Shown: piece after piece, positions 53,245-62,428 of the stretch
Position numbering within the stretch: position 1 is the stretch's first letter
How the letters are laid out: the number at the start of each line of letters is the position of its first letter
Source: Bacteroidales bacterium
Lineage (GTDB): Bacteria > Bacteroidota > Bacteroidia > Bacteroidales > UBA10428
Length of the DNA: 64,000 nucleotides
NCBI GenBank assembly: GCA_016926235.1
Contig: JAFGOZ010000373.1
Span: 1 to 64,000, forward strand
Reading direction: 5' to 3'
Program-made: the position numbers and the translations under genes
Notes under the pieces: generated by a model
Told to the model about the DNA's origin: nothing
The model's database searches: none
What the model saw: only the letters and a program-made list of their open reading frames with translations

Positions 53245-53503
53245 GCAAAATATCTACTTCTTCAATATCCACATTATTTACGAAATACAACCACTTCTTT
53301 TCTTAAGAATATTAACATCATATAGCCATTTTTGCTTATTTACTGTATCCTAAACCTCTGTTTAACGTAAATATAGACAAACTCCGATTCATTTTGGCAT
53401 TTTGTTAAACCAGAGAAGGCTTTACAAAAATCTGAGATTTTTACTTGTAAATACTTTATAAGAAATTAATAGTAAATGTGAAAATATTTTTTTAAATTTT
53501 AGT

Positions 53504-56500
53504 ATGAAAAAGACTCTGATCTTTTACATATACATCATCTCAATAATAACTGCTTTTCCCCAGCTTTCAGAAAGAAACTTTAAAAGCCTGGGCAAATCCG
53601 AAGGATTGTCAAACAGCATGACTACCTGCATAGTGCAGGATACAACAGGATTTATATGGATTGGTACACAAGATGGTTTAAACAGATTCGATGGGTATAC
53701 TATTAAAATATATAAACATATAGATAATGACACTACTTCGTTGCCTGATAATTATATTCGCAACTTATATATTGACCCTGAGGGAATTATGTGGATTGGC
53801 ACAAATGCAGGAATATGTAGATATGAAGTAGAATATGATGAATTCTCAACTATAGAGCCAAACATAAATACATCAGAATATGAGCAACTAATAGTTACAG
53901 ATATTTCTGGTTATACAAAGGATAAAATTTTCTTTTGTAATGGTAACACTCTGTTCTATTTTAATAAATCAGATAATTACATAAGACAATATTTGCGTGT
54001 TGAAACAGGTGAAATCATTTCATTTCTATTTGATGAAAGCAATCAACTCTGGATTGGAACTACACATGACGGAGGATTGTATCATTTCGACGAAAATGGC
54101 AATCTATTGAAACGCTATTTGTATAAAAAAGATAATAAAAACTCTATAAGCGCAAACTCTATATTTGATATTGCATATTTTAACAAAAAAATATGGATTG
54201 GAACAACTGGAGGAGGTATAAATGCATTGAACTTGGAAACCGGTGAAATAAATAGATATCCATACTCAAACGAATATGAAAGTTACATCAATCAGATATA
54301 TATTGACAAGGATGAACAACTTTGGACTTGCGGGTATACAGGATTAAAAATATATAACGAAGCTATTGGTCAATTTATACCCTTTTCCGTAATCAGCGAT
54401 GAAGATTTTACAATTAAATTATCTGTGACTGCAATTTTTCAGGACAAACAGGGTAATTACTGGACTCTCCATGCTCCCGGGGGAATAGGATTGAGCACAG
54501 TTGGAAAAGGATTTGAAAGCTATAACGATAAGAATAGAGACTGGTCATTAACTACTCCTAATGTTTCAGCTATTGCAGAAGATGATATTGGGAACCTATG
54601 GCTTGCTAATCCTTTCAATGGTATCGAAGTATTTTATTGGGATACAGGAAAAAAGAAAAGTTTCAATTGGGATCCCAAAAATCCATATAGTCTGGGTGGT
54701 GGTGCAACATTAGCTTTATACCGGGATATTGAAAAAATGTGGATCGGAACAAATCATGGCGGTTTACAATACTTCGAACCTGCTAAAAACAGATTTATTT
54801 CTTATAAAAACAATCCGGAAGATCCTTTATCTATTGCAAACAATGACATACGTTCAATTGCCATTGATCATGATAGAAATATTTGGGTGTGTGTTCATGG
54901 AAAAGGAATAGATAAATTAGATGTAAAGACCAATACATTTACACATTATAACGAAAAGAACAGCAATCTCTCAAATAACTGGACATTTGATGTTATCCAA
55001 ACACAAGACAAAGACATTTGGGTGGCAACTGCCTGGGAACTATGCAGACTCGAATACGGATCACAAAATTTTACCAGTTATTACTCTGTTCAAAATGACA
55101 CTTTCAGTTTGTCAGATAATCTTATAACAGATTTATATGAAGACTCAAAGTACAATTTGTGGGTTGGTACAAATAAAGGATTGAATTTATTCAATAATGA
55201 GACGAATAATTTCAAGAGAATATCAGGCTTGCTTAAAAATCAAACCATTTGTAATATTCTTGATGATGAGAAGGGCAATATATGGGTAAGCACTAAAAAT
55301 GGTTTGTATCAATTAAATCCTGAAAATGGCAAATGTAAAAGATATGATGAGTCTGACGGACTTCTATCAAACGAATTCAATTACCGTTCAGGATTAAAGA
55401 ATAAAAAGGGCGAACTTCATTTTGGAAGTATTAAAGGATTTAACAAATTTAATCCGGATAAGCTTGTAATAAACATACAAAAGCCTCCAGTAGTATTTAC
55501 AGCGTTGAAAATATTCAATAATGAAGTATCTTATAAAACTGACCCGTCTATTCTTAGCAAACACATAAGTATGGCTGATCATATAGTCTTAAAACATGAG
55601 CAAAATGTTATAACAATTGATTTTGTAGCCCTTAACATGATTCATCCAGAAAAAAATATGTATAAGTATAAAATGGAAGGTTTTGATGAAAACTGGCATC
55701 CTGCTACATACAAAAGAGAAGCTACCTATACAAACCTTGATCCGGGCGAATACATATTTAAAGTTATCGCTTCTAATAATGATGGAATATGGAACGAAGA
55801 AGGGGCATCAATAAAAATTACTATTACCCCCCCATGGTGGATGACTTGGGGATTTAAAGCAGTTGTTTCTGTTATTGTTATTAGTTTATTCATTGGGTTT
55901 TACTTAATAAGGACTAACCAAATCAGGCTTCAACGGTTAATTTTAGCAAAGACTGTGAGAGAAAGGACCAAAGAACTAAATGAGAAAAACTCTCAGCTAA
56001 ATGAACAAACACAAAATCTGATGCACGCCAACGCATTATTAGAGGAAAGACAAAAACAAATATTGAAACAAACAGAAGAGCTAAAAGCAAAATCAGATGA
56101 GTTATTGAAAGCCAACCATGAACTCCTGAAATTAAACAACACTAAGGATCGGATGTTTTCAATCATCGGGCATGACCTTACAAGTCCTTTTAATATTATT
56201 ATTGGGTTTTCCGAAGCATTTGCAAAAGGTATTGCTGGCATATCAAAAGACAGACAAATAAAAATGGCTACTTCAATTTATAATGCCTCCCGACAGGCAT
56301 ATTCACTTTTACAAAACTTACTAAACTGGTCAAAATCTCAAACAAATCAAATAAAATATTCACCTGAAAAACTTAATCTTGAGTATGTATTGCAGGATGC
56401 CATTTCCTTGTTTTCATTAAAGATTGAGGAAAAAAACCTTCATGTTAATTTAATTATTGAAAGAGGCACATTTGTATATGCAGATGAAAATATGACTAAA

Positions 56501-56818
56501 ACAGTTATTCGCAATCTCCTGAATAATGCAATTAAATTCACACCTGCAGGTGGTGCAATAATAATATCCTCCCAGGAAAACGCCAATAGTATTACTATTA
56601 CAATTTCTGATAATGGCATTGGTATGGCACAGGAAATTCTGGATAGCCTTTTCGATTTAAATAGCAGCCTTTCAAGAGAAAGTACAGATGGAGAAAAGGG
56701 TTCAGGTTTAGGTCTTATACTGTGTAACGAGTTTATACAGATTAACGGTGGCAAACTAATTGTTGAAAGCGAAAAGGGAAAAGGAAGTACTTTTTCCTTT
56801 AACCTGCCAAGAGCCTGA
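53504..56818 (+). CDS. Propeller-type sensor histidine kinase
   Basis: This 1104-residue protein has a signal peptide, then two seven-bladed propellers of two-component regulator repeats ('FIWIGTQDGLNRFDGYTIKIY', 'DLYEDSKYNLWVGTNKGLNLF'), a Y_Y_Y domain ('YKMEGFDENWHPATYKREATYTNLDPGEY', about 720-775), one membrane helix (about 783-805), a coiled coil, and a kinase core with His890 in 'IIGHDLTSPFNII', 'NLLNNAIKFTPAG' and 'GSGLGL'. Unlike hybrid two-component systems of polysaccharide loci it ends after the ATPase, without receiver or AraC domains. The next gene encodes a degenerate receiver. Its ligand is unknown. Confidence 0.9.
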   Translation: MKKTLIFYIYIISIITAFPQLSERNFKSLGKSEGLSNSMTTCIVQDTTGFIWIGTQDGLNRFDGYTIKIYKHIDNDTTSLPDNYIRNLYIDPEGIMWIGTNAGICRYEVEYDEFSTIEPNINTSEYEQLIVTDISGYTKDKIFFCNGNTLFYFNKSDNYIRQYLRVETGEIISFLFDESNQLWIGTTHDGGLYHFDENGNLLKRYLYKKDNKNSISANSIFDIAYFNKKIWIGTTGGGINALNLETGEINRYPYSNEYESYINQIYIDKDEQLWTCGYTGLKIYNEAIGQFIPFSVISDEDFTIKLSVTAIFQDKQGNYWTLHAPGGIGLSTVGKGFESYNDKNRDWSLTTPNVSAIAEDDIGNLWLANPFNGIEVFYWDTGKKKSFNWDPKNPYSLGGGATLALYRDIEKMWIGTNHGGLQYFEPAKNRFISYKNNPEDPLSIANNDIRSIAIDHDRNIWVCVHGKGIDKLDVKTNTFTHYNEKNSNLSNNWTFDVIQTQDKDIWVATAWELCRLEYGSQNFTSYYSVQNDTFSLSDNLITDLYEDSKYNLWVGTNKGLNLFNNETNNFKRISGLLKNQTICNILDDEKGNIWVSTKNGLYQLNPENGKCKRYDESDGLLSNEFNYRSGLKNKKGELHFGSIKGFNKFNPDKLVINIQKPPVVFTALKIFNNEVSYKTDPSILSKHISMADHIVLKHEQNVITIDFVALNMIHPEKNMYKYKMEGFDENWHPATYKREATYTNLDPGEYIFKVIASNNDGIWNEEGASIKITITPPWWMTWGFKAVVSVIVISLFIGFYLIRTNQIRLQRLILAKTVRERTKELNEKNSQLNEQTQNLMHANALLEERQKQILKQTEELKAKSDELLKANHELLKLNNTKDRMFSIIGHDLTSPFNIIIGFSEAFAKGIAGISKDRQIKMATSIYNASRQAYSLLQNLLNWSKSQTNQIKYSPEKLNLEYVLQDAISLFSLKIEEKNLHVNLIIERGTFVYADENMTKTVIRNLLNNAIKFTPAGGAIIISSQENANSITITISDNGIGMAQEILDSLFDLNSSLSRESTDGEKGSGLGLILCNEFIQINGGKLIVESEKGKGSTFSFNLPRA

Positions 56819-56918
56819 TTGATAAAGCTTAAATAAGTATTTAAAAATTCGGATAAGTCAAAAAATAATCGTAACTTATGATTCTAATTTCACCCTGATT
56901 TACAGGTGAAAATGTCCA

Positions 56919-56926
56919 TATTTTTG
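56919..56926 (+). promoter_or_regulatory. -7 promoter box of the receiver gene
   Basis: TATTTTTG matches TAnnTTTG, 22 bases upstream of the start at 56949. Confidence 0.4.
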
Positions 56927-56948
56927 CATTACTTAAAAACAAGTAATT

Positions 56949-57308
56949 ATGCATAGAATATTGGTTGCCGATAAGTCAGAAAGTTCCCGCATTATTCTAA
57001 AGGCAGTTCTGAAAGATGAGGGATATACTGTCATCCTTACTGACAATCCTTTTCATGTTAATTACTTTATTTGCAAAGAAAATCCGGACCTGCTTATAAC
57101 AGAAGTAGTCTGGCCTAAAATAAACACACTACATTACCTTGATACTGTTATAAGGATATGCAATAAGCCTATTATCATCCATACAGAAGTAAAAGACCTG
57201 AAAGCTATAAAGCAATTCATTAACATTGGAGCCAATGATTATTTACCAAAGCCTTTACAGGCAGATATTCTTCTTAAAATGGTAAAGGAATATACCGTGC
57301 ATTATTAG
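56949..57308 (+). CDS. Degenerate stand-alone receiver protein
   Basis: This 119-residue protein has only a CheY-like receiver fold. The expected acidic pair is reduced to Ala7-Asp8-Lys9, the phospho-acceptor Asp is replaced by Glu52 ('LLITEVVWP'), while Thr79 and Lys101 ('DYLPKPL') remain. Loss of one metal ligand and Asp-to-Glu at the acceptor suggest it cannot be phosphorylated normally and may be locked in one state. It follows the propeller kinase by 130 bases and precedes the TonB-dependent receptor gene. A true receiver for the kinase is not present here. Confidence 0.8.
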   Translation: MHRILVADKSESSRIILKAVLKDEGYTVILTDNPFHVNYFICKENPDLLITEVVWPKINTLHYLDTVIRICNKPIIIHTEVKDLKAIKQFINIGANDYLPKPLQADILLKMVKEYTVHY

Positions 57309-57511
57309 CTTATAAAAATCCAACAAAAAAATACTTACACGAACCCCATACTGAATAAAATGCCTCATTCCGATAAAAATGAAATAATTTTGCGCTGTAA
57401 TTCAATACTTTAAAAAAAAATATCAAAAAAAAGTACTTAACGCTGTTACTTTTTCGTTAATATTAGCGTCCTACGATAAATTTCGTATTTAATATTATAA
57501 ATCTTTATTCA

Positions 57512-60007
57512 ATGAACTTAATTTTCTTAGTAGCATTAAAAACCTTAATTGCAGGTATTTTTATCTCAGTTCTTCTATACTCTTTAATTAGTGATAATAA
57601 GCAAAACAAAGTTGTGCCTCTTTTACTATTTCTCCTATGTATACCATCAATCACAACGTTAGCACAATCCAAGGGAAGTATTAATGGGACTATTATTGAC
57701 AGCGATACAAAAAGTCCTATTGGTTATTCTTCCATTGCTTTATATACTGTGGGGGATTCTAACTTGGTTTCTGGTGTAATTAGTAATGAGAATGGTGATT
57801 TTCTTTTAGCAGATGTGCCCCAGGGAGATTATTATATTGATATTAGTTATATGGGCTATCAAAAAACATCAAAAAATAATATAAAAATAAGTAACGAATC
57901 CTCATCATATAATGTTGGCACCGTAGAGTTAGCAAAAGAAGTAAAACAACTCGAAGAGGTGGAAATTAAAGGTGAAATGTTAAAAGCCAAAGAAGAAGTA
58001 GACAGAACTGTATATGTGGTAAATTCCGATATGGCGGCAGCTGCTCATTCCGGCCTCGAAATATTGAGACAAGTCCCAACTGTAGCAGTGGATTTTCAAA
58101 ATAACATCTCTATAAACGGTAGTTCAAACATTCTAATATTCGTTGATGGAAAACAACGCGATGGGGATTATCTTGCTCAACTAAATCCTGCTTCAATCGA
58201 AAAAATTGAAGTTATGGATAATCCTTCTGCAAAATATAATGCAGATGTAAGCGCTGTTCTTTTTGTTATAACCAAAAAAGAGGCCAGGTTAGGTATAACA
58301 GGCAGGTTTGAAGCTGAAGCACCAGTGAGTCCGCAGAAAATCAGCAATAATTCTGCTAACCTGGAATGGGGTTACTCCAACATACGCGTATTTGCTTCAT
58401 GGCATATGCATTACGAAAGTTTTGAGGATGTAGGAATAAACTCCGAAAGGGTATCAGACATCGATAATATTCATACCATATTAGAGCAAAATGGACTAGG
58501 GACTGGAACATTCGCTAATCAAAAATTTCACTACGGGATGGACTATTTTATTAATGATAAAAACTCTCTAAGCTTTTATGGCAATTACAGGCCGCCCTCA
58601 CTAGACCAGGAAATGAAGGGAAGGACAACCAGCAGTCTAATTGAAGATGGCAGTATTATCAATTATTTTGTTGCGGAGAATTCTGAGGATAATAATAATG
58701 TATCATCCTATTATTCTGTATTTTATAAACACTCATTTAATAAAACGGCTCATGAATTAACTGCCGATATCAACTATTATAATTATGACGGGACGAATAA
58801 AAGCTTTTATAATACTCAATACTATATGCCCGATATGATCACCCCTTTCGATGACCTGATATTCAGGGATGAAACCACGGATAATCAAAGAAGCCGATTG
58901 CGCTTTAAAACAGACTATTCACATCCGGTCAATGAGTATCTGAAAATTGAAATAGGTTATGAAGGTGAAATACAGTGGTACGACAATAAGTTTTATGTTA
59001 CAAATGACGAGCTTGCAGACCAGCTTGAATATGACGAATTTCGCAATGCAGGATATGTAAGCTTAGCCGGAAAATGGAACAAACTCTCCTACCAGGGAGG
59101 CTTGCGATATGAAGATGCTAACATCTTAATTAATAATGATACCACAGCTGATTATTATTGTGTATTACCGCAGTTTAATATTAATTATAAGTTTAATAAG
59201 GAAAATTCCATCAAATTTAGCTATCGTAAGTCTATTGACAGGCCGGGTATTGGTGATCTGAATCCGTTTGTAAGGTATTCTGACTCTTTACATCTTTCAA
59301 GAGGAAACCCAGAGCTTGATCCGCGCTATAAGCATAAATTAGAATTATCCTATACCAGAAATATTGGAAGCAATTTCGTAACTCCTTCTGTATACATGTA
59401 TTACTTTGATAATATGTTTAATTCGATAGTAACGATAAATGAAAATAATGTTTCAGAATCATACGTGGATAATGTTGGAGAAGGTTTTGAATACGGGATG
59501 TCTGTACGAGGCGGATTCCAGGTATTTAAATTCTGGAGGTTAAATCCTGATATTACCGGCTTTTACAAAGAATTGCATGCAGTTAATGATGCAGGTATTT
59601 ATGACATCCCTGACCAGGATATGTATTCCTGGAGAGGTGGTCTGACTTCCCTGATGTTTTTCCCGAAAGATTTTATGTTGATTTTTTATGGTTATTATGC
59701 CAGTCCAAATATTGATCCACAACGGACAAACTCAAGATCTCCTGTTTACATTTTAGCTGTGCAAAAGTCTTTCATGAAGCAGGCGGCACAGGTAAGTGCT
59801 TTTACATACCTTCCATTTACGAAAGAATTTACAGCTGAAAAAACAGTATATGAAGGAAGGGATTTTACTCAGACTTCTGAGTTTACAATTCCTCCAAGAA
59901 CTTTGTTTACAATAAGATTGAGCTATAAATTTAATTATGGGAACAAGGTAAAGAAAATTGAGAGAGACAAAAATACAGATGAAGATAACGGTGGAGGATT
60001 ATTTTAA
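57512..60007 (+). CDS. TonB-dependent receptor / outer-membrane beta-barrel (OMP_b-brl_3)
   Basis: This 831-residue protein begins with a long hydrophobic leader containing a signal peptide ('VPLLLFLLCIPSITTLAQS', about 34-52). A carboxypeptidase-regulatory-like domain follows (about 53-140; 'GSINGTIIDSDTKSPIGYSSI', 'YYIDISYMGYQKTSKNN'), then a plug-like region ('LEILRQVPTVAVDF', 'ILIFVDGKQRDGD') and a barrel of family OMP_b-brl_3 to the end. No SusD-like partner gene is adjacent. The start is uncertain: the frame begins with an extra hydrophobic helix before the signal peptide. The ligand is unknown. A strong terminator follows. Confidence 0.85.
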   Translation: MNLIFLVALKTLIAGIFISVLLYSLISDNKQNKVVPLLLFLLCIPSITTLAQSKGSINGTIIDSDTKSPIGYSSIALYTVGDSNLVSGVISNENGDFLLADVPQGDYYIDISYMGYQKTSKNNIKISNESSSYNVGTVELAKEVKQLEEVEIKGEMLKAKEEVDRTVYVVNSDMAAAAHSGLEILRQVPTVAVDFQNNISINGSSNILIFVDGKQRDGDYLAQLNPASIEKIEVMDNPSAKYNADVSAVLFVITKKEARLGITGRFEAEAPVSPQKISNNSANLEWGYSNIRVFASWHMHYESFEDVGINSERVSDIDNIHTILEQNGLGTGTFANQKFHYGMDYFINDKNSLSFYGNYRPPSLDQEMKGRTTSSLIEDGSIINYFVAENSEDNNNVSSYYSVFYKHSFNKTAHELTADINYYNYDGTNKSFYNTQYYMPDMITPFDDLIFRDETTDNQRSRLRFKTDYSHPVNEYLKIEIGYEGEIQWYDNKFYVTNDELADQLEYDEFRNAGYVSLAGKWNKLSYQGGLRYEDANILINNDTTADYYCVLPQFNINYKFNKENSIKFSYRKSIDRPGIGDLNPFVRYSDSLHLSRGNPELDPRYKHKLELSYTRNIGSNFVTPSVYMYYFDNMFNSIVTINENNVSESYVDNVGEGFEYGMSVRGGFQVFKFWRLNPDITGFYKELHAVNDAGIYDIPDQDMYSWRGGLTSLMFFPKDFMLIFYGYYASPNIDPQRTNSRSPVYILAVQKSFMKQAAQVSAFTYLPFTKEFTAEKTVYEGRDFTQTSEFTIPPRTLFTIRLSYKFNYGNKVKKIERDKNTDEDNGGGLF

Positions 60008-60060
60008 AATACTCATCTCATAGTGTAATTTGGTTTAGGTTTGGTTTATTTTTAAGGGAA

Positions 60061-60099
60061 AAACGCTGGCGGGTTTATTAGGTTATGCCAGCGTTTTTT
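60061..60099 (+). terminator. Rho-independent terminator after the TonB-dependent receptor
   Basis: AAACGCTGGC pairs perfectly with GCCAGCGTTT over 10 bp and is followed by a T-run. Confidence 0.85.
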
Positions 60100-60140
60100 A
60101 TTTAAGAATTCGGTTTTGGAATTATTCCAATATCTAACCA

Positions 60141-60265
60141 GTGTCATTTCAGTTATGAACTTTCTATAAATTCATCCGATGACCCTAAGGCCAATTGAAA
60201 ACATAAAGTAACAATTATAAGTCATCGGATGAATAATACATGACATTTTAGGATTGACATGACAC
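60141..60265. repeat. Nested inverted repeat (possible MITE or operator pair)
   Basis: A 14-bp perfect inverted repeat, ATTCATCCGATGAC (60170-60183) and GTCATCGGATGAAT (60221-60234), lies inside an outer imperfect pair, GTGTCATTTCA (60141-60151) and TGACATGACAC (60255-60265), which matches at 10 of 11. Each inner arm also contains its own palindrome, TCATC-x-GATGA. It sits between two convergent gene ends. Confidence 0.5.
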
Positions 60266-60274
60266 TAACTAACA

Positions 60275-61279
60275 TTAGCAAAATATTACCACTTTTTTAT
60301 TAATGATACTATTATATGCTTCTATAATGATCTTTAGCGTATTCCTGGCATCACAAAGATTTGAGAGAGGTTCACATCTGTTTTCAATAGTTTCAATAAA
60401 TACTTTTGCTTGATTTTTAAAGGAATTCCCATAATCTACATCATCATTCAACCTCTCTCCATTTACATAAAGTGCATCGGTAATAACTAAATTTCCTCTA
60501 TTTCCTAGAATGCGTATCCCATTTATTCCTTGTCCGTGGTTTGAAGCCCACGACTGCATAATAGAACATGCTGAACCATCGGCATATTGCATATTAATTT
60601 GAGCCGTATCCTCTGCAGAGATATGTTTTAAGATTATGTTAGATGAAAAGGCCTGTAACGCTACAGGCATACCAAATAAAAAGATACTCTGATAAATCAA
60701 ATGATGTCCGCTGTCCATCAACGCTCCTCCTGAGGCCAGTTTTTTATCTGTTCTCCAACCCTTTTGATGATTTTCACTAATAGAGTAAGATTCAATAATA
60801 GATGAATGAATGATAGCCCCCAGAAGCCCACTAACTATAATCTCCTTTGCTTTTTGCAACGCTCCTTTATAAACAAAATTATGCCCGGGAAAAACTTCCT
60901 TTCCAGTTATATTGCTAAGCTTCTCAATTTCATCGATTTGATCTAACTTAGTAACCATTGGTTTTTCGACTAAAAGATGCTTTCCTGCATTTAAGCCCTT
61001 AATAATCTGTTGAAAATGATAAGGATCAATACTCCCGATTATAATCGCATCAATGGATTCATCCTCTACCATCTCTTCGTAACTACTATAGGCTTTGCAA
61101 TTGAACTGGTAACTTTTATCCATCAATTGTTTTTTTTGTCTTTCCTGTTGAGTAGCATCACCATAGAAATCACGGCATATCCCTGCTATCTCGACATTTT
61201 CAATGGTTGAAAATCCATGAAAATGAAGATCAGAAATGAAGCCGGTGCCGGCAATTCCTATTCTTAATTTAGATTTTAT
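60275..61279 (-). CDS. Gfo/Idh/MocA-type oxidoreductase (non-canonical start)
   Basis: The protein is a 334-residue NAD(P)-dependent oxidoreductase if translation starts at ATA 61279. The N-terminus 'KLRIGIAGTGFISDLHF' is the full Rossmann dinucleotide motif, then 'AIIIGSIDPYHFQQIIKGLNAGKHLLVEKP' with the catalytic Lys. The sugar-binding half has 'ASGGALMDSGHHLIYQ'. There is no ATG, GTG or TTG between an in-frame TGA (61283-61285) and TTG 61126; the first ATG (61123) would delete the cofactor-binding motif. So either ATA initiates or the start has been lost. It follows GH130 by 45 bases and probably acts in the same sugar pathway. Confidence 0.7.
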   Translation of the reverse strand: MKSKLRIGIAGTGFISDLHFHGFSTIENVEIAGICRDFYGDATQQERQKKQLMDKSYQFNCKAYSSYEEMVEDESIDAIIIGSIDPYHFQQIIKGLNAGKHLLVEKPMVTKLDQIDEIEKLSNITGKEVFPGHNFVYKGALQKAKEIIVSGLLGAIIHSSIIESYSISENHQKGWRTDKKLASGGALMDSGHHLIYQSIFLFGMPVALQAFSSNIILKHISAEDTAQINMQYADGSACSIMQSWASNHGQGINGIRILGNRGNLVITDALYVNGERLNDDVDYGNSFKNQAKVFIETIENRCEPLSNLCDARNTLKIIIEAYNSIINKKVVIFC

Positions 61280-61324
61280 TGCTCAATATTTTTTATTTCA
61301 CGTATAGACAGCAAAGATTTCATA

Positions 61325-62320
61325 TCATTTCACATCCTCATGATGCATCTTTACAAAGTCGATAACCTCGTCAACATAACCGAAAGCAAGGGCAGTATAT
61401 GTATCGGCAGCCCCATAGTATATTGCTATTCGTCCGGTTTCAGCATCATATAGATTCTGACAGGGAAATGTAACATTAGGGACAAAACCTACTGTTTCAT
61501 AATCTTTCTCCGGTGTAAACATATAGTCCCCACAACGATAAAGCACTTTTGAGGGATTATTTATATCCAGTATTACAGCACTAAAGCTATAAACAAAACC
61601 ATTACAAGTATTTGAAACCCCGTGATAAAAGAGCAGCCAGCCTTCCGTAGTTTCAACCGGTACAGGACCACCTCCAATTTTAGTGCCCTGCCACCAGCCT
61701 TTGCCACCTTTGCCCATTACCCACTTGTGGTTACCCCAGTGGATCATATCAGGACTTTCCGAAATAAAAATATCTCCAAATGGCGTATGTCCACTATCAC
61801 TGGGCCGACTCAGCAACAAATATTTACCATTTATTTTTCTCGGAAAAAGCACTCCATTCCGGTTAAATGGCATGAGTGGGTTGGGTAGTCGTATCCACTT
61901 TTTAAAATCCTGTGTTTTCCCCAAGCCAATCGATGCACCATGCATATCGTCGCACCATACCACATAGTACCAGTCATCAATTTTCACAAAACGGGGATCA
62001 TATCCATAACTTATAGGATTTGGTTTGCCGTTTTCATCCACCCAGGGAATTACGTTATCATCAATAATAAAATCAAATCCATTTCTACTAGTGCCAAAAT
62101 GGATATTGGCTCTTCCATTTTTATGGTCAGCCCGAAAAACTCCAACAAACTCTCCTTTGTATGGAAGAACAGCACTATTGTATATCCTGGCTGTTGAAGG
62201 AGTAGGATTCCATCCTATTATGGGATTTTTACTATATCTCCAAAGAACATCTGTACATCCTTTTGGCCTGTCTTCCCAGGGAAGGCTTGGTAATGCTTCT
62301 CCTATTATTGTCTTTTTCAT
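61325..62320 (-). CDS. GH130 mannoside phosphorylase-type enzyme
   Basis: This 331-residue five-bladed propeller enzyme belongs to GH130: 'RYSKNPIIGWNPTPSTARIYNSAVLPYKGEFVGVFRADH', 'VKIDDWYYVVWCDDMHGASIGLGKTQDFKKW', and 'GWWQGTKIGGGPVPVETTEGWLLFYHGV' contain the conserved phosphate- and sugar-binding residues. Members split beta-mannosides with phosphate, giving mannose 1-phosphate. No signal peptide is seen, so it works in the cytoplasm. It lies between the GH94 gene and the Gfo/Idh/MocA gene on the same strand. The exact linkage specificity is not predictable. Confidence 0.9.
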   Translation of the reverse strand: MKKTIIGEALPSLPWEDRPKGCTDVLWRYSKNPIIGWNPTPSTARIYNSAVLPYKGEFVGVFRADHKNGRANIHFGTSRNGFDFIIDDNVIPWVDENGKPNPISYGYDPRFVKIDDWYYVVWCDDMHGASIGLGKTQDFKKWIRLPNPLMPFNRNGVLFPRKINGKYLLLSRPSDSGHTPFGDIFISESPDMIHWGNHKWVMGKGGKGWWQGTKIGGGPVPVETTEGWLLFYHGVSNTCNGFVYSFSAVILDINNPSKVLYRCGDYMFTPEKDYETVGFVPNVTFPCQNLYDAETGRIAIYYGAADTYTALAFGYVDEVIDFVKMHHEDVK

Positions 62321-62428
62321 TTATATTATGTTTTTTCAATTTGCTTTAATGGGATTTAGGTTTTTATGAATTTAGAGCTAAAAAAAACCTAAAACACTAA
62401 AAAAAAGGTTCACAAAATTCGAAATGAA

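Noticed and set aside
57385..57392. TAATTTTG as promoter of the TonB-dependent receptor
   Set aside because: It is about 120 bases from the start, lacks a -33 element and lies in a very AT-rich stretch, so the match is not convincing.
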